In this document: positions 35,555-45,435 of the stretch, one piece after another
How positions within the stretch are numbered: the stretch's first letter is position 1
How the letters are laid out: each line of letters begins with the position of its first letter
DNA from: an uncultured Hydrogenophaga sp.
GTDB taxonomy: Bacteria; Pseudomonadota; Gammaproteobacteria; Burkholderiales; Burkholderiaceae_C
DNA: 64,000 nucleotides
Assembly (NCBI RefSeq): GCF_958439165.1
Contig: NZ_OY288135.1
Coordinates: forward strand, 31,704 to 95,703
Reading direction: 5' to 3'
Notes under the pieces: generated by a model
Database searches by the model: none
Seen by the model: only the letters and a program-made list of their open reading frames with translations
Told to the model about the DNA's origin: nothing
Program-made: the position numbers and the translations under genes

Positions 35555-35821
35555 ATGCCCAATCAAAACCATAGGCGTGGCCGGGTCTGGGCCGTGGCGG
35601 CATTCCTTGTCGCCGTGCCTGCCGCCTGGACCTCCTGGCAGGCCTGGGTGCTGCTGCGCCTGCCGTACAACGAACAAGGCCGTCATTTCGACGGCCTGGT
35701 GGTGCACCACGAGGGCACCGGCGAGGTGCTGGCGGGTGTGGCAGCGGGGTTGTGGCTGCTGGTCGCCGGCTGCCTGGCGATGCGCAGGCGCCGGCGACGC
35801 AGCGGCGGGCCGCTCAGCTGA
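35555..35821 (+). CDS. Small two-helix membrane protein, unknown
   Basis: The 88-residue frame predicts two transmembrane helices (about 10-30 and 57-76). They are separated by a hydrophilic loop with RLPYNEQGRHFDGLVVHHEG and followed by a run of six arginines, consistent with an N-in/C-in hairpin. I do not recognise the family. Its 3' end overlaps the convergent dnaJ stop by 8 bp. It is the only gene on this strand between the thi locus and 39.8 kb. Confidence 0.55.
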   Translation: MPNQNHRRGRVWAVAAFLVAVPAAWTSWQAWVLLRLPYNEQGRHFDGLVVHHEGTGEVLAGVAAGLWLLVAGCLAMRRRRRRSGGPLS

Positions 35822-36941
35822 AGAAGCTCTTGGCCTTCTCGAACCAGCCCTTGTCGTTCGGGCTGTGCTTGTGGCCACCCTTCTTGAACGATTCGTCGAG
35901 TTCCTTCAGCAGCTTGCGCTGGTGTTCGGTGAGCTTGACCGGCGTTTCCACCGCCACGTGGCAGTACAGATCGCCGGGGTAGCTGGAGCGCACGCCCTTG
36001 ACGCCCTTGCCGCGCAGGCGGAAGGTCTTGCCGCTCTGGGTGCCTTCGGGCAGGTCGATGGTGGCCTTGCCCTGCAGGGTGGGCACATCGATCTCGCCGC
36101 CCAGGGCCGCGGTCGTCATGCTCACCGGCACCTGGCAGTGCAGGTCGTCACCATCGCGCTCGAAGATGTCGTGCTTGCGCAGGCGAATCTCGATGTAGAG
36201 GTCGCCGGCCGGGCCGCCGTTCTGGCCGGGTTCGCCGTTGCCGGTGGAGCGGATGCGCTGACCGTCGTCGATACCGGCCGGAATCTTGATCTCCAGCGTC
36301 TTCTGGCGCTTGATCTTGCCGTGGCCGTTGCAGGCGGTGCAGGGGTCGGGAATGACCTTGCCTTTGCCCTGGCAGGTGGGGCAGGTCTGCTGCACGCTGA
36401 AGAAGCCCTGGCGCATCTGCACCGCGCCCTGGCCGTGGCAGGTGCCGCAGGTCTTGGAGCTGGTGCCGGGCTTGGCACCGGTGCCGTTGCAGGTGTCGCA
36501 GTCGTCCCAGCTGGGGATGCGGATCTGGGTGTCCTTGCCGTTGGCCGCTTCTTCCAGCGAGATCTCCATGGCGTACGACAGGTCGGCGCCGCGGTAGACC
36601 TGCCGCCCGCCGCGTCCGCGCGCACCCCCGAAGATGTCACCGAAGATGTCGCCGAACGACTCGCCGAAACCGCCAAAGCCCTCGGCGCCCGGGCCGCCCC
36701 GCATGTTGGGGTCCACGCCGGCATGGCCGTACTGGTCGTAGGCCGCCTTCTTCTGCGGGTCCGACAGCATCTCGTAGGCTTCCTTGACCTCCTTGAACTT
36801 CTCCTCGGCGCTCTTGGCGGCCTCACCCTGGTTGCGGTCCGGGTGGAACTTCATCGCGAGCTTGCGATAGGCCTTCTTGATCTCGTCGTCGGAGGCGTTC
36901 TTGGGAACACCGAGCACTTCGTAAAAGTCGCGTTTGGACAT
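35814..36941 (-). CDS. dnaJ: Chaperone protein DnaJ
   Basis: DnaJ is the Hsp40 co-chaperone that stimulates DnaK ATPase. The 375-residue protein has the J domain (KRDFYEVLGVPKNASDDEIKKAYRKLAMKFHPDRN with HPD) and a Gly/Phe-rich linker. Four zinc-binding CxxCxGxG repeats (CDTCNGTGAK, CGTCHGQGAV, CPTCQGKGKV, CTACNGHGKI) and two substrate-binding C-terminal domains follow. It is downstream of dnaK by 86 bp. That gap contains a hairpin and a CTTGAAA element (36970-36976, minus strand) without a good matching -10, so expression is probably mainly by read-through. Confidence 0.97.
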   Translation of the reverse strand: MSKRDFYEVLGVPKNASDDEIKKAYRKLAMKFHPDRNQGEAAKSAEEKFKEVKEAYEMLSDPQKKAAYDQYGHAGVDPNMRGGPGAEGFGGFGESFGDIFGDIFGGARGRGGRQVYRGADLSYAMEISLEEAANGKDTQIRIPSWDDCDTCNGTGAKPGTSSKTCGTCHGQGAVQMRQGFFSVQQTCPTCQGKGKVIPDPCTACNGHGKIKRQKTLEIKIPAGIDDGQRIRSTGNGEPGQNGGPAGDLYIEIRLRKHDIFERDGDDLHCQVPVSMTTAALGGEIDVPTLQGKATIDLPEGTQSGKTFRLRGKGVKGVRSSYPGDLYCHVAVETPVKLTEHQRKLLKELDESFKKGGHKHSPNDKGWFEKAKSFFS

Positions 36942-36981
36942 GGTGGTGGGCGGACTTGGGCGGGGGGTGTTTCAAGACGAA

Positions 36982-37009
36982 CGCCGCGACCGGTTGCCCG
37001 GGCGCGGCG
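36982..37009 (-). other. Inverted repeat between dnaK and dnaJ
   Basis: A 7-bp perfect stem (CGCCGCG at 36982-36988 with CGCGGCG at 37003-37009) lies just after the dnaK stop. It has no T-run. It may partly terminate the transcript or stabilise the dnaK mRNA 3' end, setting DnaK above DnaJ. Confidence 0.35.
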
Positions 37010-37027
37010 GTGCGGGGAGCGGAACGA

Positions 37028-38971
<1,944 letters not shown>

Positions 38972-39019
38972 GATGTGACTCCGTGAGGAAAAGGAAATGT
39001 GTGAAAAAGGATGTGGGGA

Positions 39020-39048
39020 AGATGTGGATAACCGGTGGACTTTTCAAG
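39020..39048 (-). promoter_or_regulatory. Sigma-32-type promoter directly before dnaK
   Basis: On the minus strand CTTGAAA (39042-39048) is followed after 14 bp by CCACATCT (39020-39027). This is one mismatch from the heat-shock -10 consensus CCCCATNT. It lies 49 bp before the dnaK start and after the grpE stop. It would allow heat-shock transcription of dnaK independent of grpE. Confidence 0.6.
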
Positions 39049-39069
39049 AGCCCCTGACGGTCATGCGGC

Positions 39070-39624
39070 TTATCGGGGTGCCGCCACGGTGACCAGGGCC
39101 GGGCGCAGCACCCGGTCGGCGATCAGGTATCCCTTCTGCAGCACGGTCACCACGGTGTTGGGTTCCTGCGCTGCCGGCACCATGCTGATGGCCTGGTGCT
39201 GGTGGGGGTCGAAGCGGGTGCCGGCCGGCGGAGCGATCTGCACCACCTTGTGGCGCTCCAGCGCGCTGGTGAGCTGCTTGAGCGTGGCCTCGGACCCCTC
39301 GCGCAGCTGCTCGCGGGTGGCTTCCGCGATGGCCAGGCCGGCTTCCAGGCTGTCGGCCACGGGCAGCAGGCCCTCGGCGAAGGATTCCACCGCGAACTTG
39401 CGGGCCTTGGACATGTCGTCCTCGGCGCGGCGGCGGGTGTTTTCGGCGTCGGCCCGGGCGCGCAGCACCTGCTCGGCCAGGTCGGCGTTCTGGGCCTTCA
39501 GCGTGGCCAGCTCGTTCTGCAGGGCGGCCAGGGCGTCCTGTTCGTTCGCCGCAGCGGCGGCTTCGGCTTCTTCGGGCGGCATCGGGTCCTGGCGCGAGGA
39601 GTCGGGAAAGAGGGGCTGGCTCAT
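39070..39624 (-). CDS. grpE: Nucleotide exchange factor GrpE
   Basis: GrpE releases ADP from DnaK. The 184-residue protein has a long N-terminal coiled coil (about 28-75, ENELATLKAQNADLAEQVLRA type heptads with ENTRRRAEDDMSKARKFAVESFAEGLLPV). The family core VLQKGYLIADRVLRPALVTVA sits at the C-terminus. It is the first gene of grpE-dnaK-dnaJ and is preceded by a consensus heat-shock promoter. Confidence 0.96.
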   Translation of the reverse strand: MSQPLFPDSSRQDPMPPEEAEAAAAANEQDALAALQNELATLKAQNADLAEQVLRARADAENTRRRAEDDMSKARKFAVESFAEGLLPVADSLEAGLAIAEATREQLREGSEATLKQLTSALERHKVVQIAPPAGTRFDPHQHQAISMVPAAQEPNTVVTVLQKGYLIADRVLRPALVTVAAPR

Positions 39625-39670
39625 GGTTGAAAACGGTTGTGAAGGGCTGCGCCGGGGCGCGACCGCAAAA

Positions 39671-39698
39671 AGATGGGGATTCCCCGGGCGGTTTCAAG
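39671..39698 (-). promoter_or_regulatory. Consensus sigma-32 heat-shock promoter of grpE-dnaK-dnaJ
   Basis: The minus strand reads CTTGAAA (39692-39698), 13 bp, CCCCATCT (39671-39678). Both elements match the RpoH consensus (CTTGAAA and CCCCATNT) perfectly and the spacing is in the accepted range. It lies about 47 bp upstream of the grpE start, so transcription should begin near 39663. Confidence 0.85.
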
Positions 39699-39798
39699 GG
39701 GACAGCGGGCAATGGCGGGGCGGCACGCTCCGGACGCGACAGTCCCGACGGGAGCCGGGACCGAGAATCCGGGGTCTTTCACCCCCCGGACACCTCAC

Positions 39799-40647
39799 AT
39801 GAAGCTGTTTCGCCATGGGCCTGCAGGCGCCGAGAAGCCTGGTCTGATCGACGCTGGCGGCGTCCTGCGTGACCTCACCGGCCACGTGGCCGACATCGAC
39901 CCGGGCACGCTGGGGCCTGATTCTATGGCCCGCCTGGCCGCCATCGACCCGGCCACCCTGCCGGTGGTGGCGACCGGCACGCGGATCGGACCCTGTGTGG
40001 GTCGGGTCGGCAACATCGTGGCCATCGGCCTGAACTATGCCGACCATGCGGCCGAGGCCGGCCTGAAGGCCCCCGGGCAACCCATCGTCTTCAACAAGCA
40101 CAACAGCGCCATCAGCGGCCCGGACGACGACATCTGGTTGCCGCCGGACTCGCAGAAGATGGACTGGGAGGTGGAGCTGGGCATCGTGATCGGCCAGCCC
40201 ACCTTCCACGTGAACGAGGAACAGGCCCTGCGCCATGTGGCCGGCTTTTGCCTGGTCAACGATGTGTCCGAGCGCGCCTGGCAGATGGAATACGAGGGCC
40301 AGTGGGTCAAGGGCAAGAGCTATCCCACCCACTGCCCGATCGGCCCCTGGCTGGTCACGCCCGACGAGCTGGGCGACCCGCAGGACGTGGATCTGTGGCT
40401 GGAGGTCAACGGTGTGCGCCGCCAGACCGGCAACACCCGCACCATGATCTTCGGTGTGGCCCACATCGTGAGCTACCTCAGCCGCTTCATGGCCCTGCAG
40501 CCGGGCGACGTGATTCCCACCGGCACGCCGCCGGGCGTGGGCATGGGCCACAAGCCGCCGCTCTACCTGAAGGCGGGCGACGTGGTCAGTCTGGGTGGGC
40601 GTGGTCTGGGGCAGCAGCGCCAGCGCGTGGTGGACTGCCCGGTCTGA
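39799..40647 (+). CDS. Fumarylacetoacetate hydrolase (FAH) family protein
   Basis: The 282-residue protein shows the FAH-fold signatures. These are VAIGLNYADHAAEAG, PIVFNKHNSAISGPDDDI, the metal-binding Glu pair in MDWEVELGIVIG, NDVSERAWQ, KSYPTHCPIGPWLVTPDEL and PGDVIPTGTPPGVGMG. The family hydrolyses C-C bonds of or decarboxylates 2-oxo acids in aromatic and sugar catabolism (e.g. 5-oxopent-3-ene-tricarboxylate decarboxylase, acylpyruvate hydrolase, lactonase-related enzymes). The exact substrate is open. A 7-bp hairpin (39768-39790) precedes the start, and no good ribosome-binding site is visible. Its 3' end overlaps a convergent HxlR gene. Confidence 0.85.
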   Translation: MKLFRHGPAGAEKPGLIDAGGVLRDLTGHVADIDPGTLGPDSMARLAAIDPATLPVVATGTRIGPCVGRVGNIVAIGLNYADHAAEAGLKAPGQPIVFNKHNSAISGPDDDIWLPPDSQKMDWEVELGIVIGQPTFHVNEEQALRHVAGFCLVNDVSERAWQMEYEGQWVKGKSYPTHCPIGPWLVTPDELGDPQDVDLWLEVNGVRRQTGNTRTMIFGVAHIVSYLSRFMALQPGDVIPTGTPPGVGMGHKPPLYLKAGDVVSLGGRGLGQQRQRVVDCPV

Positions 40648-40933
40648 CCTGCGCCCAGCGACCGGCGAACTGCCGCACCTCGCCCAGGCGGCGGGCCAGG
40701 TCCGAGCCGGGGGCGGTGAGCCGGTAGCCCTGGCCGTCGTGCTCGATCAGTCCGGCGGCCCGCAGCTCCTTGAGCCGGGTGTTCAGGGTGTTGGGGGTGA
40801 TGCCGCCCACGCTGTCCTGCAGCAGACGGAAGGTCTGTGCGTGGCCGTCGGCCAGGGCCCACAGCACCCGCATGGCATAGCGGCATTCCAGCAGGTCGAA
40901 CAACTGGCTGACAGCCTCTGGGTCCTTGCTCAT
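40586..40933 (-). CDS. HxlR-family transcriptional regulator
   Basis: The 115-residue protein has the winged-helix pattern of HxlR regulators: LFDLLECRYAMRVLWALADG, then FRLLQDSVGGITPNTLNTRLKELRAAGLI and the wing DGQGYRLTAPGSDL. I take the start at 40933 (MSKDPEAV); the frame opens at 40966. It overlaps the 3' end of the FAH gene on the other strand by 62 bp. The likely target is that neighbour or the catabolic operon behind it, which is inference. Confidence 0.8.
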   Translation of the reverse strand: MSKDPEAVSQLFDLLECRYAMRVLWALADGHAQTFRLLQDSVGGITPNTLNTRLKELRAAGLIEHDGQGYRLTAPGSDLARRLGEVRQFAGRWAQVRPGSPPRAGAAAPDHAHPD

Positions 40934-40986
40934 GCGTGTCCTCGTGGGGCGTTGGCTGGCTGCCACTATACGTGGCGGTCCGGGGA

Positions 40987-41454
40987 TCAGACGTCGCTGT
41001 AGAGCTTGCGCAACAGCCGCACCAGCGTGGCCTGCTCGCGCGGGGTGAGGGCCGTGGCGGCGCGGGCCTCGGCGGCGCTGGCGGTGGCACAGGCGGCGTC
41101 GTGCAGGGCCTTGCCAGCCTGCGTCAGGTGCAGCCCGACCGCACGGCCGTCATTCGGGTGGGGCCGGCGTTCGATCAGTTCGCGCTGCTGCAGGCTGCCC
41201 ACCAGCCCCACCAGATTGGGCGGCTGGATGGCCAGTGCGGCGCAGATCTGCCGCGAGGTGATGCCCGGGTTCTGTGCGATCAGCGTGAGCACCGAAAAAT
41301 CGACCGGCCGCAGGCCGTGCGGCGCCATGTCTTCCATGAAGCGGCCGACGATGGCCAGCGACGCCCGCCGCGCGTGGTACCCCAGCAGCGACTCCAGGAT
41401 GCCGGTGTCGATGCCGCCGGGCCCGGGGCCGCCGTCAGGACCGCAGCCGCTCAT
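40987..41454 (-). CDS. MarR-family regulator, likely hydroxycinnamoyl-CoA responsive
   Basis: The 155-residue protein has a MarR winged helix: LRPVDFSVLTLIAQNPGITSRQICAALAIQPPNLVGLVGSLQQRELIERRPHPNDGRAVGLHLTQAG. It is the last gene of the leftward operon with a feruloyl-CoA-synthetase-like ligase, and its start overlaps the thioesterase stop by 4 bp. MarR regulators in such operons (FerR, HcaR, CouR types) are known to be repressors released by hydroxycinnamoyl-CoA thioesters; the assignment here rests on context. Its probable operator is the palindrome at 45426-45444. Confidence 0.83.
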   Translation of the reverse strand: MSGCGPDGGPGPGGIDTGILESLLGYHARRASLAIVGRFMEDMAPHGLRPVDFSVLTLIAQNPGITSRQICAALAIQPPNLVGLVGSLQQRELIERRPHPNDGRAVGLHLTQAGKALHDAACATASAAEARAATALTPREQATLVRLLRKLYSDV

Positions 41455-41870
41455 GAGCAGCGGTCGATGATGTCCTGCGGCACCGGCACGGCGCGGATGC
41501 GATCCGGGTTGGCCAGGTCGCGCTCGCAGAAGGCGCGCGTCTCGGTGCCCTCGCACAGCAGGGTGTCGCCGCGCATGACCTTGTGTTCGTGGATGAACAC
41601 CTTGGCCTTCCATTCGCTGACCCGGGTGTGGATCTGCAGCCGCTCGCCGTAGGTGGCCGGCTTCATGAAGCGGGTGTGGATCTCCAGCAGCGGGGTGCCG
41701 ATGATGCCGGTGGTCTTGACCAGCTCGCGCCAGGGCGGCACGCCGCACTGCACGAAGAAGTTCAGCGAGGAAGCGTCCATCCACTTGCTGAAGTTGGGGA
41801 AGAAGACGATGCCGGCCGGGTCGCAGTCGCCGAACATCACCTCCACCTCGTAGATCACGGTCTTGCTCAT
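41451..41870 (-). CDS. Acyl-CoA thioesterase, 4-hydroxybenzoyl-CoA thioesterase type
   Basis: The 139-residue hotdog-fold protein shows VMFGDCDPAGIVFFPNFSKWMDASS. This matches the catalytic Asp and helix-start region of the 4-hydroxybenzoyl-CoA thioesterase family (D-x-D-x-x-G-I-V-x-F-x-x-Y-x-x-W/F). It would release a free aromatic acid from its CoA thioester, e.g. vanilloyl- or 4-hydroxybenzoyl-CoA formed by side-chain shortening. It lies 9 bp after the SDR gene and overlaps the MarR gene. Confidence 0.83.
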   Translation of the reverse strand: MSKTVIYEVEVMFGDCDPAGIVFFPNFSKWMDASSLNFFVQCGVPPWRELVKTTGIIGTPLLEIHTRFMKPATYGERLQIHTRVSEWKAKVFIHEHKVMRGDTLLCEGTETRAFCERDLANPDRIRAVPVPQDIIDRCS

Positions 41871-41879
41871 GGATTTCCT

Positions 41880-42644
41880 TCAGCGCGGGGCCATGCGCAG
41901 GGCGCCGTCCAGGCGGATCACCTCGCCATTGAGGTGGGTGTTGGTGACGATGTGCGCCGCCAGCGAGGCGAATTCTTCCGGGTGGCCCAGGCGGGGCGGG
42001 AACGGGATGCTGGCCGCCAGCGACTGCTGCACCGGCTCGGGCAGGCTGCGCATGAGCGGGGTGGAGAACAGCCCGGGTGCGATGGTGCACACCCGGATGC
42101 CGTGCTGCGCCAGGTCGCGCGCCATGGGCAGCGTCATGCCCACCAGACCGCCCTTGGACGCGCTGTAGGCCTGCTGTCCCACCTGGCCATCGAAGGCGGC
42201 CACGCTGGCGGTGAACAGCATCACGCCGCGTTCGCCGTCGGCCAGCGGCTCCAGCTTCGCGCAGGCGGCGGCGAACAGGCGGGCGGCGTTGTAGCTGCCG
42301 ATCAGGTTGACGCTGATCACCCGGCTGAAATCTTCCAGCGGTGCCGCGCTGCCGTCCTTCTGCACCACGCGTTTGGCGGTGCCGATGCCGGCGATGTTCA
42401 TGAGGATGCGGGCCGGGCCGTGCGCGGCGCTGGCAGCGTCGAGGGCGGCCTGCAGGCTGGCGGTGTCGGTGATGTCGCAGGCCAGGCCCAGGCCGCCGAT
42501 GTCGGCGGCCACGCGGCGGGCGTTGTCGGCATTCACGTCCAGCACCGCCACCTTCGCGCCCTGGCGGGCCAGCTCGCGGGCGGTGGCCTCGCCGAGGCCG
42601 GAGCCGCCGCCGGTGACGAGGGCGGCGTGTCCTGAAATCTGCAT
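41880..42644 (-). CDS. SDR-family dehydrogenase, 3-hydroxyacyl-CoA dehydrogenase type
   Basis: The 254-residue protein starts MQISGHAALVTGGGSGLGEATAREL, with the TGxxxGxG NAD site. Asp at the end of strand 2 (VAVLDVN) indicates NAD preference, and the catalytic YSASKGG is present. The C-terminal LNGEVIRLDGALRMAPR and overall pattern resemble type II 3-hydroxyacyl-CoA dehydrogenases. In this operon it would oxidise the 3-hydroxy-3-arylpropionyl-CoA made by the crotonase. The frame is open upstream to 42764, but the ATG at 42644 fits the family. Confidence 0.82.
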   Translation of the reverse strand: MQISGHAALVTGGGSGLGEATARELARQGAKVAVLDVNADNARRVAADIGGLGLACDITDTASLQAALDAASAAHGPARILMNIAGIGTAKRVVQKDGSAAPLEDFSRVISVNLIGSYNAARLFAAACAKLEPLADGERGVMLFTASVAAFDGQVGQQAYSASKGGLVGMTLPMARDLAQHGIRVCTIAPGLFSTPLMRSLPEPVQQSLAASIPFPPRLGHPEEFASLAAHIVTNTHLNGEVIRLDGALRMAPR

Positions 42645-42684
42645 GGGGTGTCTCCTGGGGATGCTGTGGAAATGGGAACGGAAT

Positions 42685-44565
42685 TCAGCGGGGCTGGAGC
42701 AGGTTCGGCGCGATGCCGTCGTGCAGGGCCTCGACCAGCGTGGCCCGGTGCTGCAGCACCGCACGCTGGTTGATGGAGCCCTTGTCGGTGACCTCGCCCC
42801 GGTCGATGGAGGGCGGCTCGGCCAGCAGCAGCAGGCGGGCCACCCGGTTGGCGCTGCCGGTGGCCTGTGCGGCCAGATCGTTCAGCACCTGCTGGAAATG
42901 CGCCAGCACGGCGGGGTGGGCCAGCACCTCGGCCAGCGGGGTCTCGGCCGGCAGACCGGCCAGGGTGCGCACGGCGGCCGTCGGGAACAGCAGGGCGCCG
43001 ACCTCGTTGCGGTTGAGGCCGGTGATGACGGCGTCCTGCACGAAAGGCGCACCGGCCGCGATGATGCGCCCGCGCAGCGGCCCCACGCTCACAAAGGTGC
43101 CGGTGGCCAGCTTGAAGTCTTCGGCAATGCGGCCGTCGAAGCGCAGGCCGCGGTGGTGGTTGTCGGGGTCGATCCAGGTGACCGCGTCGCCGGTGCAGAA
43201 AAAGCCTTCGTCGTCGAACGACTCGGCCGTGGCATCGGGGTTGCGCCAGTAGCCGGGCGTGATGTTGGGGCCGCGGTAACGCACTTCGGTCTTGCCCTGC
43301 ATCGGCACCAGCTTGAGCTCCAGCCCGGGCGCGGGCAGGCCCAGGTCGCCGGAGCGCACCTCGGGGCTGGTGATGTACAGGCCGAACGGCGCCGATTCGG
43401 TCATGCCCAGGCCGGTGCCCATGACGATGCGTTCACCGATCTCGGCTTCCTGCACCTGGTGCAGGGTGTCCCACACCGGCTGGGCCAGGGCGGCGCCGGC
43501 ATAGAAGAACAGGCGCACCCTGCTCAGCAGGTTGCGGCGCAGATCGGCGTCGGTCTTCATGGCGTTGGCGATCGCCTCGAAGCCGGTGGGCACGTTGAAG
43601 TAGACGGTGGGCGCGATCTCGCGCAGGTTGCGCAGCGTCTCGGCCATGAGCGCCGGCGTGGGCTTGCCGTCATCGATGAAGAGCGTGCCGCCGTTGTGCA
43701 GCGTCAGGCCGACGTTGTGGTTGCCGCCGAAGGTGTGGTTCCAGGGCAGCCAGTCCACCAGCACCGGGGGCTGATCCGGGTCGGCCAGCGCCGGGATGCT
43801 GGCCACGATCTGCTGCTGGTTGGCGCACCACATGCGGTGGGTGTTGATCACGCCCTTGGGCAGCTTGGTCGAGCCCGAGGTGAACAGGAACTTGGCGATG
43901 GTGTCCGGCCCGGTGGCCTGCATGGCTGCGTCCACCGCCGGTGTGGGCGAGGTGGTGCGCAGGGCCGCGAACGACGTGGTGGCGCGGCCCGGCACCGTGC
44001 CGGTGGTGGTGACGATCTCCACCTCCTCGCCGACCGTGGCCAGCAGGGCACGCTCATAGCGCGCGGCGTCGCTGGCGAACACCAGGCCGGGCGTGAGGGT
44101 GCGCATGATGTGGCGCAGCTTCTCGAAGTCCTGGCTGACCAGCGAGTAGGCCGGCGAGGCCGGTGCCCACGGTATGCCGGCGTACAGGCAGCCCAGGGCC
44201 AGCTGCGCGTGTTCGAGGTCGTTCTCGCTGACGATGAGCACCGGCCGATTGGCGTTCAGGCCCCGGTCCAGCAGACCCTGGCCGATGCGGCGGGCCGCGT
44301 CCAGTGCGTCGGCGTAGCTCAGGTGCTGCCAGTCACCGGTACGGCCATCGGGCAGCCGTTCGCGCCGGGCCATGAAGCTGCGCTGCGGTGCCACCTGCGC
44401 CCAGTGCAGCAGCCGGTCGGTCAGGCGGTGGGCGTAGGGCGGCAGCGGCTGTTCGGCCTGCAGGTAGGTGGTGCCGTCGGACGCGTCGCGCCGCTGGCCC
44501 CGGGTGACGCCGAATGCGAGGTCGCGGTAGCGGGGCAGGGGGGTGCCGGGGGCTGGGTTGGTCAT
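42685..44565 (-). CDS. fcs: Feruloyl-CoA synthetase-like AMP-dependent ligase
   Basis: The 626-residue ANL-superfamily ligase has the AMP-binding loop FLFTSGSTKLPKGVINTH, GTGLGMTESAPFG (A5-type motif), GDAVTWIDPDNHHRGLRFDGRIAEDFKLATGTFVSVGPLR and a C-terminal subdomain. The KLPKGV loop and the DGRIAEDFKLATGTFV region match the long feruloyl-CoA synthetases that activate hydroxycinnamates. It lies 3 bp from the crotonase gene and upstream of the SDR and thioesterase genes. Substrate specificity is an inference from family and operon. Confidence 0.83.
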   Translation of the reverse strand: MTNPAPGTPLPRYRDLAFGVTRGQRRDASDGTTYLQAEQPLPPYAHRLTDRLLHWAQVAPQRSFMARRERLPDGRTGDWQHLSYADALDAARRIGQGLLDRGLNANRPVLIVSENDLEHAQLALGCLYAGIPWAPASPAYSLVSQDFEKLRHIMRTLTPGLVFASDAARYERALLATVGEEVEIVTTTGTVPGRATTSFAALRTTSPTPAVDAAMQATGPDTIAKFLFTSGSTKLPKGVINTHRMWCANQQQIVASIPALADPDQPPVLVDWLPWNHTFGGNHNVGLTLHNGGTLFIDDGKPTPALMAETLRNLREIAPTVYFNVPTGFEAIANAMKTDADLRRNLLSRVRLFFYAGAALAQPVWDTLHQVQEAEIGERIVMGTGLGMTESAPFGLYITSPEVRSGDLGLPAPGLELKLVPMQGKTEVRYRGPNITPGYWRNPDATAESFDDEGFFCTGDAVTWIDPDNHHRGLRFDGRIAEDFKLATGTFVSVGPLRGRIIAAGAPFVQDAVITGLNRNEVGALLFPTAAVRTLAGLPAETPLAEVLAHPAVLAHFQQVLNDLAAQATGSANRVARLLLLAEPPSIDRGEVTDKGSINQRAVLQHRATLVEALHDGIAPNLLQPR

Positions 44566-44568
44566 GGC

Positions 44569-45357
44569 TCAGCCTTTCTTCACCTTGGCGCCCCGGCCTT
44601 CGAGGAAGTCGCGCACGCGGGCCTTGGCCTCGGGTGCGTCCTGCACGATGGCCGACATGAGCGCTTCGGTGAAGAAGCCGTGGTCGGCGGGCTGTTCGGC
44701 GATGCGGGGCAGGGCGTGCATCAGCGCGTAGTTGGTCAGCGGTGCGTTCGAGGCGATGCGGGTGGCGAGTTCCAGCGCCTTGTCCAGCGCGGTGCCCTGG
44801 GGCACCAGGTACTGCGACAGGCCGACGCGTTCACCGTCCTCGGCGTTGTAGACCCGGCCGGTGAGCATCATGTCGGTCATGCGGGCTGCGCCGATCAGGC
44901 GCGGAATGCGCACCGAGCCACCACCGCCCACGAAGATGCCGCGCGTGCCCTCGGGCAGGGCATAGAAGGTGCTGGCGTCGGCCACCCGCACATGGCAGCT
45001 GCTGGCCAGCTCCAGTCCCCCGCCGACCACCGCGCCGTGCAGCGCGGCCACCACCGGCACGCGGCCACGCTCCACCTCGTTCAGCGCGGCGTGCCACAGG
45101 CGCGAATGCTGCAGGCCTGCCCCGGCATCACGCTCCTTCAGCTCCGAGAGGTCCAGTCCGGCGCAGAAGTGCTCGCCGCTCCCGGTGACCACCGCGGCCC
45201 GTACGCTGGCCGGCAGGTTCTGGAAGGTGTCGCGCAGGGCCATCACCAGCCCGTCGTTCAGCGCGTTGCGCTTGGTCGGGCGGTTGAGCGTGATCAGGGC
45301 GATCTGCTGCTGATCGCCCCGCAGTTCGAAGGACAGGTCGGGAAAGTTCGGGGTCAT
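44569..45357 (-). CDS. Crotonase-fold enoyl-CoA hydratase/lyase
   Basis: The 262-residue protein has the crotonase oxyanion-hole segments GEHFCAGLDLSEL and ALHGAVVGGGLELASSCHVRVA. The catalytic-loop FYALPEGTRGIFVGGGGSVRIPRLIG contains the Glu that acts as general acid/base. Next to a feruloyl-CoA synthetase it most likely hydrates the hydroxycinnamoyl-CoA double bond. Whether it also cleaves to the aldehyde (Ech/FCHL) is unclear, because an SDR dehydrogenase in the operon favours the beta-oxidative route. I use the ATG at 45357 (MTPNFPDL); in-frame starts near 45415-45424 are possible but would lie next to the promoter. Confidence 0.83.
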   Translation of the reverse strand: MTPNFPDLSFELRGDQQQIALITLNRPTKRNALNDGLVMALRDTFQNLPASVRAAVVTGSGEHFCAGLDLSELKERDAGAGLQHSRLWHAALNEVERGRVPVVAALHGAVVGGGLELASSCHVRVADASTFYALPEGTRGIFVGGGGSVRIPRLIGAARMTDMMLTGRVYNAEDGERVGLSQYLVPQGTALDKALELATRIASNAPLTNYALMHALPRIAEQPADHGFFTEALMSAIVQDAPEAKARVRDFLEGRGAKVKKG

Positions 45358-45406
45358 GTCGGGTGCTCGGTCGGGGGGTGGAGGGGACAAGTCCGGGTTT
45401 GCCGGC

Positions 45407-45435
45407 TTGTGCATGGGAGGCATTGTGGTTATAAA
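45407..45435 (+). promoter_or_regulatory. Promoter of the acyl-CoA ligase gene
   Basis: TTGTGC (45407-45412), a 17-bp spacer and TATAAA (45430-45435) form a sigma-70-type promoter with a near-consensus -10 and a weak -35. A weak -35 fits a regulated promoter. The -10 lies inside the palindrome at 45426-45444, and transcription would start near 45442. Confidence 0.55.
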
